Source: Cochliopodium minus (taxonomy: Eukaryota > Discosea > Himatismenida > Cochliopodiidae). Taken from it: a stretch of DNA of 23,547 nucleotides. Below the pieces are notes generated by a model that did not search any database, was not told the origin of the DNA, and worked only from the letters and a program-made list of their open reading frames with translations. A program made the position numbers and the translations under genes. Numbering within the stretch: the first letter of the stretch is position 1; each line of letters begins with the position of its first letter. The stretch spans positions 10,530-34,076 of the forward strand of contig JAMYWO010000223.1 in the NCBI GenBank assembly GCA_024220525.1, in the 5' to 3' direction. Positions 11,701 through 20,915 of the stretch are shown in pieces.

Positions 11701-14700
11701 AATTTGATAAAATTTTATTTATTTAAATCCAAAGAGATTTAATTATTAAACATTTTTAATTTAATAAAATTTGAATAATTAAAAAAAATTAAAATAATAT
11801 TAAATAAAATTTGAATTATTAAATTTAATTTAAATAAATAAATTTTAAAAAAAATGAAATGAAATTCACGTTTCTATTTTTCATTTTTTTTTATTTTAAT
11901 AGCAGAAACAAATTTGAATTCTTTTATCTCTCCAAGGGTTCAAATTCCACAAATATTTAACATTATTAACAGTTCAAGCAACATGGGGAAAAAACACAAC
12001 TCTAATCCTCCTCCCTTGTTCCAAAGCACCAATACTCACAGCTCCAACTTTCCTTTCGACAAGCCTTACCGTCCTAGTTTTCAATTAGAAATAAACAAAG
12101 GTTTTGGAAGTTTACCTACTTTTAATCCTCAAGGTAAAAAAAAATAATAAAATATAAAAAAAAATTTTTTATTTTTAATCAAATTTCATTTATTATTAAA
12201 TAAAAATAAAAAATAAAAAAAAATAAAAAATAAAAAATAAAAAATAAAAAATAATAATAAAAAATAACCAGCAATTTGAAAATGAAAAATAAATAAGAAA
12301 GAAAAATAAAAAATAATAAAAAATAAAAATAAAAAAAATCAGAAATGAAAAATAAAAAAATAACAAAATAATGAACAAAAAAATTTTACTTAAGTAAAAA
12401 AATAAAAAAACTTTTTGAAAAATAGTTACTCCTAGAAATAGAGCAAATTCAGTGTCTCCCAATTATAAGATCTATGACCCACAAAGCAGTAACACTCTTT
12501 TCGTCAAATTGAACAGCTGGAAAGAAGAGATCATCAAGAACACTCAAGTGTACATTCATGATAACAAAAAGATTGCTTTCGGGCAAGTTTTTTGTTTGTC
12601 AACCCTCTCTCAAAATATTTTTAAATATTTTCTAAGAAATTCAATTACAAAAGTAAAAATAAAAAAAAAAAAAAAAATTTATTTGAACATTTTTTTATTT
12701 TTTAAATTAAACATTAAATATTTTTTATTTTTATTTTTGTTTTTATTTTATTTTAGGTCGAATTTAAAAATGTCATTTCAACTTATTTCAAAAAGATTTT
12801 GGTGTTGAAGCATCACTCGCAAGTGTTGATGGATTTCATGGAGAATTTCTCAAAACTGGATCTCGCTTTGGGAACCCACGAAAAACTCTATGATTTGTTG
12901 ACTCTTCTCTTTTGCTCTTTCAAAGATTATTCTCACTTTTTGAGTCTATCTCAAGGTTTATATGATGATCTTTCTAATATCAAGGATTACCAAGTAAAAT
13001 AACTTTCTATTTTAATTTAATTTTTTTGAAAAATTCTTTTTTTAAATCATAATTTTCATTTTTTTTTTTAAATTGTTTTTAATTTTAATTTCCATTTTTT
13101 AATTTATAATTTTCATTTTTTAATTTTCAATTTTCATTTTCTTTTTTTAAATTATAATTTTCATTTTTTATTTTTATTTTTTATTTTTATTTCGATTTTT
13201 TTTAATTTAAATTTTCATAATATTAAAAATCTTGACAAATTATTTTCTAAATAATAAATTAGGTGGACCCCTCAGAAAAGAAGATTAATTCATTCACCAA
13301 AGTTTTTACAGATTTTATTGGAATGATAAACTTGATAAAGAAATTGGAGCCATATTTTATCATGGTAGAAAAAAACATTTCTGACTCTCTCCAACAAAAC
13401 CTCATCTCAGACGTTGAAAATCTACTCAAAAACGTATTCGAGAAAAAACTGAGCGAAAAAGATAGAAAATTGGAGGATTATCCACAAGGTTGAGAAAAAA
13501 ATTTTTAAATATTTTTTTTTATTTTTAATTAAAAAATATCTGATTATTTCTTTTAGAATTAAATATTAATGGAGAAATGTTGGAAGATCTAGATTTTCTT
13601 TCACTCAAATCAAATTTGCAGGATGAAATAGCTCTCCTCAAAAAAAGAATGGAAATTTTGGAAGAAAAGTCTCGTTTGGTGGATCAAAACATGCAGAGAA
13701 ACCAATTGCTCGACCCTCTCAACGAGAATTTCTCTCAACTAAAAGATTTGATCTCAAACAACTTTGAAAATCTCAAAAATACTTATTCAACAATGAAATC
13801 TCAAAAAATAATTTGTAAAAAAAAAAAAACTTTTTTTAAAATTTTAAAAATTATTGAAACATTTTTTTAAAAAAAATAAAAATTTTTTAGCTCAAATTTG
13901 TGAAGAAGCATTTTTCAGTTTAATGCATAATATGGAGCTAATAGTCAAAAACACAGAAAATAAAAGTCTCAAATCCCAATTAGTCAACAAATTTCCTAAA
14001 TTCAAGGCAGATCTCAACAGATCATTCATCCCTTTCTTGAAAAACTCTCCTCAAAAAGAAATTTTTGTTCAGAAAATAGATTCGTTAAGATTACTTTGTA
14101 AATCGCTCAATGAAGAAAAACCAATGCTCCCAAATACTCCTTTGCCAAGTTTGATCCATTTTTATTTTAAATTTTTAAATCGATATTTTTTAATTTATCT
14201 TTTTTTTTTTGATTTTAATTAAAATTAATTTTAGAAAAGCCAATGTTCAAAGTTTCTGCTAATGATCTTCACATCTTGGAAAAAGAATTGGGAAAAGAAA
14301 CATTAAATGATTTAACTCAAAACAACATCTTCAGCATAAAAGAAAACGAGTTGGAAGAAACAAAACAAGAAACCATTACGTATGAATCTAATTATTATTT
14401 AAATCAATTTTTTTATTAAATTTTATTTGTTAAAAATAAAGCATTAAAGAACTTGAGGCAAATACTTTGGAAATAAGTGATTCAACAGACAAAATTTTAT
14501 GTAATACCACACCTGTACAATTAATGGAAAACCTTATTTGTAAATTTGATCTACCTGTGACAGAAGGAGCATTGCAACTAGAACAAGGAGATATTTTTAC
14601 AGTTATCAAAAAGGTTTGAAACTTTTTCTTTCAAAGTAAACTTTATTTCTAACTTTTTAATTTAAAAAAGCTTTCTACTGATTGGTGGTTTGGTACAAAT

Positions 14701-14760
14701 AGAAGAACAGGTCTCAGTGGTTTTGTAAACCCTTCAAATCTCCAAGAAGATTTGTTCTAA
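7235..14760 (+). CDS. RCC1 / RasGEF_N / RasGEF / SH3 multidomain exchange factor, 1538 aa
   Basis: Twenty-six exons keep one frame (4617 bases): 7235-7291, 7370-7455, 7525-7611, 7689-7720, 7805-7813, 7889-8161, 8399-8554, 8618-8664, 8780-8933, 9056-9389, 9515-9637, 9699-9841, 9949-10244, 10318-10633, 10709-10805, 10901-11112, 11282-11632, 11903-12133, 12426-12652, 12757-12993, 13263-13488, 13557-13814, 13891-14148, 14235-14379, 14442-14613, 14671-14760. Residues 20-412 hold seven RCC1 blades (TWGKGDRGQLG, LYLWGE, VITFGN, VFYWGQ, VFTVGRNNHQQLG, IYLWGKN and a degenerate first VYGNY). Residues about 412-535 look like RasGEF_N. About 550-790 is RasGEF, with FVWTSIISDTKLIQERMNFW and the conserved NNF. 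An Asn/Ser-rich linker (808-1003), a helical region, a coiled coil (about 1235-1300) and an SH3 domain (1484-1535, DWWFGTNRRTG) follow. It probably activates a Ras/Rap GTPase at membranes. The intron after 11112 would start with GC. Confidence 0.88.
7805..7813 (+). other. 9-base microexon of the RCC1-RasGEF gene
   Basis: The nine bases GAAATGGAG are flanked by an AAAG acceptor and a GGTAAAA donor. Including them gives RGQLGGNGENITSV, which fits the RCC1 consensus GQLGxG. Skipping them keeps frame but gives RGQLENITSV, which breaks it. Confidence 0.7.
8941..9050 (+). repeat. A7T octamer microsatellite in an intron
   Basis: About a dozen copies of an octamer of seven A and one T fill most of the intron between the 8934-8935 donor and the 9055 acceptor. 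This intron is A-rich on the coding strand, unlike the T-rich introns nearby. Confidence 0.9.
11411..11465 (+). repeat. Asn-codon repeat (AAC/AAT) encoding a poly-Asn/Ser tract
   Basis: The tract alternates AAC, AAT and AGT codons and encodes KNNNNNNSNNSNNNSNN in the linker after the RasGEF domain. Mixed codon use suggests selection on the protein tract or an old repeat, not a fresh pure microsatellite. Such tracts are common in dictyostelid and some other amoeboid proteomes. Confidence 0.85.
12134..12425 (+). other. Intron with A-rich degenerate microsatellite
   Basis: This 292-base intron of the RasGEF gene is filled from about 12200 with TAAAAA/TAAAAAA-like units. It runs from GTAAAAAAA to the acceptor AATAG at 12425. 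The opposite strand gives a long Phe-rich frame that is a by-product of the repeat. Confidence 0.8.
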
Positions 14761-14958
14761 GAAAAATTTTTCAGATGATAAATAAACTGAGTTTCAATAA
14801 AAATAAAAAAATTTTCTTTTATGTTTTTTGTTTTGGTTTATCTTTCAAAAATGAAACTGAATTTAAAAAAATATTTTAGATTTATTTTGAAAAAAAGCTT
14901 TATTCAAACATTCTATTCTTTATAAAGAGAAAAATAAAGCAAAAATTTTTTTTTTTCT
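14761..14958. terminator. Convergent 3' region with candidate polyadenylation signals
   Basis: RasGEF (plus) and DIM1 (minus) end tail to tail 198 bases apart. On the plus strand AATAAA occurs at 14781-14786 and 14796-14801, shortly after the RasGEF stop. On the minus strand AATAAA occurs at 14899-14904 and 14881-14886, shortly after the DIM1 stop. At this AT content some matches are expected by chance. Confidence 0.45.
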
Positions 14959-15460
14959 TTAATATTTGTATTTGGTGGAATAATCTTTTGGTGATATAAC
15001 AAGACCTTTTCCTTTCTTTGCACCAATATAAATGGTTTCTATGATATCAATCATTTCTTGTTTGTTATTGATCACCCAATTGATTTTGTTGTTGTTACCT
15101 GTTCCCAAATCAATCATTATATGCTTATTTCTAAAAAAAAACATTACAGTGACAGGATCATACAATTCGTACATCTTATTAAATTCAGGAACCTCTTTTA
15201 TATCTACAATATATATCACTGCCATATTTGAAACCTTGTCTGCGATTTTATACAATATTTCATCCATTTGAATACAATCTGTATCATGATCTTGCCCAAA
15301 TCTTATAATAACCAATTTTTCCTTTTTGATAAAAATATATATTTTAAAGGAAAAGTTAATTATTTTTCTTTGTTAAATATTTTTTATTTTTTACCTTTTC
15401 ATCCACAATAGCACGATCAACAGCCCATCCGCTGTGTAAATGAGGTAACATGAATGACAT
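14959..15460 (-). CDS. DIM1: DIM1/DIB1, U5 snRNP 15-kDa thioredoxin-like splicing protein
   Basis: Two exons on the complement, 15395-15460 and 14959-15321, join in phase 0 to give 142 residues plus TAA, the same length as human TXNL4A. Nearly every recognisable family segment is present: N-terminal MLPHLHSGWAVDRAI, then VIIRFGQDHDTDCIQMDE, FNKMYELYDPVTVMFFFRNK, HIMIDLGTGNNNKINW, and the end SPKDYSTKYKY. DIM1 is a core part of the U4/U6.U5 tri-snRNP and is needed for activation of the spliceosome. The thioredoxin fold carries no CxxC, as is normal for the family. This is the best-conserved protein in the window and fixes how introns are read here (GTAAAA donor, AAAAAG acceptor). It is transcribed away from the DEP-RGS gene. 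Confidence 0.98.
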
Positions 15461-15789
15461 TTTTGAATATTGTTATTAAAAAAAACGATTTTTTTTATAT
15501 TTTTTATAAATTTATTTCAACAATAAATAAAAAATAAGGCAAATATCTTGAAGAAGAATAATTCACTCCAATTCCAATATCACTTGTTTCTTACAATATT
15601 TGATTGTTAATTTGAATATATTTAAATACCTTATCCAACTAATCCAAATCAAACATAACCAACATTAAAAGAAATAATTCTATTATTTCGAGGAAAAAGA
15701 AAGTATTCTTTATTTTAATTCCAAAATCATTATAATATTTTTAAAACTTGATATAATTAGTTGGAATATTGCACTCTTAGTTGTCGAAA
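15461..15789. promoter_or_regulatory. Divergent intergenic region, DIM1 and DEP-RGS genes
   Basis: These 329 bases lie between the DIM1 start (minus) and the first ATG of the DEP-RGS transcript (plus), so both promoters should be here. The sequence is mixed, not microsatellite. I see no reliable promoter motif and no coding exon. Confidence 0.5.
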
Positions 15790-15814
15790 ATGAGCGAATT
15801 TTATTTTGAAGAAG
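15790..15814 (+). other. Possible 5' exon or uORF of the DEP-RGS gene
   Basis: ATG AGC GAA begins a 25-base open stretch ending at a GGTTAAAA donor-like site. Spliced to the GAG acceptor at 15854-15855 it reads EEGKEYDEDIFLQEHKRY and then stops, while the DEP frame in the same exon is one base off. It may be a uORF, or the true acceptor was missed. Confidence 0.3.
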
Positions 15815-15864
15815 GTTAAAATATTTTATAAAAAAAAAATTTTGATTTATTTGAGGAAAAGAAT

Positions 15865-18416
15865 ATGATGAAGATATATTCCTTCAAGAACATAAGAGAT
15901 ATCCTCCAAAATGAAATTGATTTGAATAAAGTATAAAAAAAAAATAATAAATTTTTATAATCTTTTCAACTTGTACTTTATAAAATATAAATTTTGGAAA
16001 ATCAAATGACAATATCCTAATATTATCAATTAATCTGCTCATACATTTGATCAGCATCAAAAATATTTAAAAATATTAAAATATTTGATATAACAAAGGT
16101 GAATATAGTGATTAGTTTTTTGGCAGGCAGAGAATTTGAGTCAATGCCATTGACTACCAATAAGCCCTCGTTATTTGGAAAAGCTTTTAAAAATTCCTTC
16201 ACCGGGGAAACCACCCGAAATTATTTCAAGAACAGGATGGGAGTCACGATTGAGAAGATGAACTTATGGATGGATGCATTTTTAGAGCAGAATTACATAG
16301 AATTGTTGCACGGCAAAGATAAATCATTTAATAGGTAAGAGGAGATAAAAAAAAAATAAAAAAATAAATTATAAATTAAAAATCAAAGATATTTTGTTAT
16401 CAATTGTTGTGATATTCAAAAATATTAAATTGTATAAAGTTTCTTAGTTTCATCAAATTTTTCGAGATCAAAATTTTGATGCGATCAAGTATATCAGATT
16501 CAAAATCTTAAATATCTTGTTCAATTTAAATCGAAACACATTATCTGTATAATTCATTTAATGATCAATAAATTTTGTTATGCAGTTTAATTTCGATACA
16601 ATTCTCGATTGTTCAAAAAGTTTACCAAAAATTTTCAAAAAAGATAATCATCTAATTTTATAATCATAATTATTGATTTATCAATATTAATAAAATTATA
16701 TTCAAGATTTATTTTCATCAAACTTAGTTATATTTTGTTTTATTTTTAAAAACAATTTAATGATGAAGGTTTTTTATTAAAAAAGAACTGATAAAGTTTT
16801 TTATTTTTCAAATTTTTGTTGGAAAACAAATTTTTGTCAAATTTTTTTTTTTTACAATTTTTTTTTCACTTATTTTTTTTTCACTTATTTTTTTAAAATT
16901 TATTTTTTTTTAAAAAAGAAAAAACATTTACAAATTCACAGACAAAGCAAAGGAATTTATTGTAGACAAAGGATTGCATCAATCAACAGATGATTTGTCA
17001 TCATCTTTTATAGAGTCTCCCTCCCTCAAAAGAGAGAAGTCCCAAGAAAAAAGCAACTTGTCTGACTCCATCCACCTCGGAGACAACCAGCCTCTCTACG
17101 AAATTTTCGAAGATTATATCGAACTTGCTTATTGTTCCTTTTATTCCGAATTCATTTGGTCTGCTAAATATTTTGTAACTTCTCAATAATTTTTTTTTTT
17201 TTATTTTTTTTTTTATTTTTTTCATTTTTTTTATTTTTTTTATTTTTTTTAATTTTTTATTTTTTATTTTTTATTTTTTATTTTTTTCATTTTCTATTTT
17301 TATTTTATTAATTTTTTTCTATTTTTATTATTCTTTCGAAAGTTGTAAAATTTATTATTTATTTTATTTTTATTTTTCTGTCAAAATTAGAAATTAATTA
17401 TTTTTCATTTTTAATTTTTAATTTTTTTGTTATTTTAAATTTAAATTAATTTTTTTTATTTTTTTTTTGAAAAGACTTTAGAAGATCCAAAAGTGAGAAA
17501 ATTTAAAGCGAATGAAATATTCCAGTCTTTTTTGAGACCCGACAATAGCCCCAAATACATCAAAATCCCCGATTATTGTCGTTTATACATCAAACAACAT
17601 CTCAAAAGTTTACCTGAAAGCTGTAAAAAAAAAATTAAAAATATCCTAAATATAATTATTACTTTTATTTATTTTTTAATTTTCTATTTTATTATTCATA
17701 AATATATTTCATTTTTTATTTTTATTTTTTAAAATGTTTTTTTTTATTCTTTTATTTTGATTTTTTTTATTTTTATGTTTGTTTTTATTTTTTATTCTTT
17801 TTTTGTCTGTTGATTTTTGTTTAATTTTATTTTTTAATTTTTTGATTTTTTATAATTTATTTTTTATTTTTTAATTTATTTCAAATTTTATTTTTATTTA
17901 TTTTTTTCCCAAATTTTATAATAGTATTTGTGAACGCAATCAAAGAAACATACAACGTGTTGAGAATGAATCCGATAATAAGATTTCTGGAAACAAAGGC
18001 ATACTCAAAGTACTTGAAAAGAAACATAGAAAACTCCCGCCGCAAAACTTTTTTCACTGAAACGGAAAAGTCCTTCGCTCTTTTTGATGTTCGTAGTGAA
18101 TATTTTGATCTCATTTTGAATGATCCTATCAAAGTTCAGTTTTTTAAAGAGTTTTTGGAAAGTGAGCGAAACTCGGAGAATCTTCATTTTTATTTTTCTG
18201 TCAATGAATATCAAAGTCAAAAAAATCAATTTTTATTTTTAATTTATTATTCATCAATTTTTATTTTTTATTTTTTATTTATCAAAAAAATTTTCATCTT
18301 TACTTTGTTATTCATCAATTTTTATTTTTTATTTTTTAAATTTTTTTTAAAATTTATTTTATTTTTTATTTTTTATTTATCAATTTTTTATTTTTATTTT
18401 TTATTTTTATTTTTCA

Positions 18417-18447
<31 letters not shown>

Positions 18448-19419
18448 ATTTTTTTTTCCAATTAGAAAATCCGACTTTGGAAAAAGCAAAAGAGATTAAT
18501 AATGATTTTTTGGTTGGGAATGCCAAAACTCCCATTAACATCCCTGGAAAAATAATGAAAGAGATTGTCACTCAACTTTCCGACCCTTCTCCCTCCATTT
18601 TTAACGTGGCTTGTAAAAAAAATTTTTTATTTTTATTTATTAATTTAAATTTTTTATTTTTATTTTTTTTATTTATTTTTTTAAAAAAGTGAAACATGTT
18701 CACAAATTAATGAAAGCAGATCCATTTAATAGATTTTTGTCGACACCTTACTTTATCAAAATGGTTTTATTTGTTTATGGCGAAGGAAATAAAGAAGGTA
18801 TTTTTGTATTTTTAATTATTTTAATATTTTTTAATATTTTTTTTTATTTTTATATTTTTATATTTTATTTTTTTAATTTTTAAATATTTTCTTGAATTTT
18901 ATTTTTGTTTTTATTGAATCAAAATAAAATAAAAAAAGGAGGAGATATTACTTTATTATTGAGATCACCTGAACGTGTGGAATATTTCATAAAATTTTTG
19001 AAAGAAGAGTTTCCTCCCATGTACGTCGAATTTTTCTTTGCTGTTGATTTTTTTGATGGTAAAAATAATTTTTGAAAAAAATAAAAAATTTAATCAAAAA
19101 ATAAAAAAATAAAAAATAAAAATTTTTTTGGATTAATTTTTTTTTTTATTAGAATCTGTTTCAAAAGGAAAGTTGGACAAAAAGGTTGAGGCACTTTCTA
19201 TTTGGGAAGACTTTTTCTCAGAAAATGCAGTTTATAAAATCTCTTTTCCGGAAGAAATAATAGAGGAGATAGGAAACCAAATCAAAGAGGAGAGTGCTGT
19301 CAATCCTAAAATCTTTGAAAAAGCAAAAAACTTTATCTACGATTCTTTCCCTGTTGATGTCCTGGAGAAATTTTGTAAGAGTAACCATCTTTTGAATCTT
19401 TGTTATGAAGATGATATGA
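15865..19419 (+). CDS. DEP-domain protein with three RGS domains, 3' end missing at the N
   Basis: Exons: 15865-15930, 16099-16334, 16919-17174, 17475-17622, 17925-18215, 18466-18612, 18690-18797, 18939-19058, 19153-19419, giving about 546 residues in one kept frame. A DEP domain covers about residues 25-115 (FKNSFTGETTRNYFKNRMG, LEQNYIELLHGKDKSFNR, IYKFTDKAKEF). RGS 1 spans about 155-265 (YEIFEDYIELAYCSF, ANEIFQSFLRP, NPIIRFLETKAYSKYL). RGS 2 spans about 286-410 (FFKEFLESERNSENLHFYFS, DPFNRFLSTPYF). RGS 3 spans about 420-545 (VEYFIKFLKEEFPP, FPVDVLEKFCKSNHLLNL). RGS domains speed GTP hydrolysis on heterotrimeric G-alpha; DEP commonly anchors to membranes or receptors. An upstream ATG at 15790 (MSEFYFEEG then GTTAAA) does not join this frame with the acceptor seen, so 15865 is used. 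The gene meets an N at 19420 with no stop. Confidence 0.85.
16335..16918 (+). other. Longest intron of the window (584 bases)
   Basis: The GTAAGA donor follows DEP exon 16099-16334 and the AAAAAAG acceptor precedes 16919. The first 450 bases have mixed composition with no microsatellite; the last 120 are T-rich. No reading frame in it matches a known domain, and joining the flanking exons directly completes the DEP domain in frame. Confidence 0.7.
17175..17474 (+). other. T-rich intron within RGS domain 1
   Basis: Three hundred bases of T-rich, partly periodic TTTTTTA sequence between a GTAACT donor and a GAAAAG acceptor. Nothing else is seen in it. Confidence 0.75.
17623..17924 (+). other. 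T-rich intron between exons of RGS domain 1
   Basis: This 302-base intron runs from GTAAAAAA to ATAATAG. It is filled with T-rich degenerate microsatellite and holds no other feature I can support. Confidence 0.75.
18216..18465 (+). other. T-rich intron inside RGS domain 2
   Basis: This 250-base intron follows NEYQ and ends at CAATTAG. It starts with GTCAAA, not the usual GTAAAA. It stays open in the coding frame for about 95 codons of Phe/Ile/Leu, which is a composition artefact. Confidence 0.75.
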
Positions 19420-19568
19420 NAAATAAAAAATAAAAAATAAAAAATAAAAAATAAAAAATAAAAAATAAAAAATAAAAAATAAAAATAGAATAAAAAAAAT
19501 AAAAAATAAAAAATAAAAAATAAAAAATAAAAAATAAAAAATAAAAATAGAATAAAAAAAATAATTTA
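19420..19568. repeat. A6T heptamer array with a duplicated 62-bp block, beginning at an N
   Basis: Position 19420 is N. It is followed by heptamers of six A and one T. A landmark TAGAATAAAAAAAAT occurs twice, about 62 bases apart (near 19486 and 19548), so the array contains a tandem copy of a larger block. It separates the ends of two convergent genes, neither of which has a stop. Confidence 0.9.
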
Positions 19569-19569
19569 C

Positions 19570-20883
19570 TTTTGGAGGTTTAGTTGCTAGTGCAGTTAGA
19601 GAATAGTTGTCGAAAGAGACAAAGTGAAAGTTCTTGTCAGAGTTGTTAGGATTTTGTTCGGAGCTCCTCGAAATGAGCATATTGGAACTGCTGGTGCCAG
19701 AAACTATGCCTCTTTGGAAAAAAATTATAAAATAAAAATAAACTTAAATAAATATTAAGTTTTAAAAAAAAAAAGTAATAATAAAAATAAAAATAAAAAA
19801 TAAAAAATAAAAAATGAAAACAAAAAATAAAAAATAAAAGTAAAAATAAAAATAATAATAAAAAATGAAAAATAAAAATAAAAAATAAAAAATAAAACAA
19901 AAAAAATAAAAATAAAAAATAAAAATAAAAATAATAATAAAAAATGAAAACAAAAATTAATAAGAAAAAAATCCAAAAAAATTCTGCAAAAAAAATCTAA
20001 TATAAAAAATACTTTTCTTGGTTAGGTTGTGTTTGATTATCAAGTACTGCGACGTTGTCCATTAACTTTGTTTTGGATTTGATTTGTTCGCATTTCTTGA
20101 GTTCTTTGGATAAGTTGTCTAGTTTAGATTCACAAGAAAGCTTCATTTTTTTGAAGTGTCTTTCGTCCAATGAAGCGCCTAACTCTGTGAGGAGAACCAA
20201 GACCAAATCTTGCACGTGAAAGAAAAAAAGTCCAACGTTCTCATTTTCTGAGTTTTGGTCTTCGATTTTGTTGAGATCATTATCACTCTATTTAAAATAA
20301 AAAAAATAATAGAATATCAAAATATTTTATTAAGTAAAAAATACAAATAAATTTTTTTTAAAAAAAAAATAAAAAAAAAAATATTAAAATAAAAATAAAA
20401 ATAAATAAAAAATAAGAATAACAAAAAAATAAAAAATAAAAAAATTTGGTAAATAAAAATCGTTAAAAAAAATGAATAAAATAACAAAAAAATAAAAATT
20501 TTTAAATAAATAAAAAATAAAATAACAAAAATAACGAATAAATTGAATTAATAAAAAACGAATAAATTTAATTTATAAAAAAACGTTTAAATAAAATATT
20601 ATACTTCATCAAGAACAAGGGTGGAAGTAATGTCTTCTTGGTAGGAAGTAGAAAAAGAAGTATTTTCGAACGAAGTGGACATGAAGGGAGACTGGGAAGA
20701 TGTGCTCAACGCCTTTTCTGTGCGAAGTTTCGAAAGAGAATTCTTGGACATGAAAACTAATTGAAAAAAGAAATAATAAAAATAAAAAATAAAAAAAAAA
20801 AAAAAAATAAAAAATAAAAAATAAAAAATAAAAAATAAAAAATAAAAAATAAAAATAAAAATAAAAAATTTGAAATAAAAAAT

Positions 20884-20915
<32 letters not shown>

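Noticed and set aside
12196-12462. Minus-strand Phe/Ile-rich ORF resembling a membrane protein
   Set aside because: It is a by-product of A-rich intron repeat, as are similar frames at 19646-19976 and 20757-20939.
16755-16800. ATGATGA followed by CTGA, like C and D boxes of a snoRNA, inside the 584-base intron
   Set aside because: The spacing is too short for a full C/D snoRNA, there is no second box pair and no terminal stem was found.
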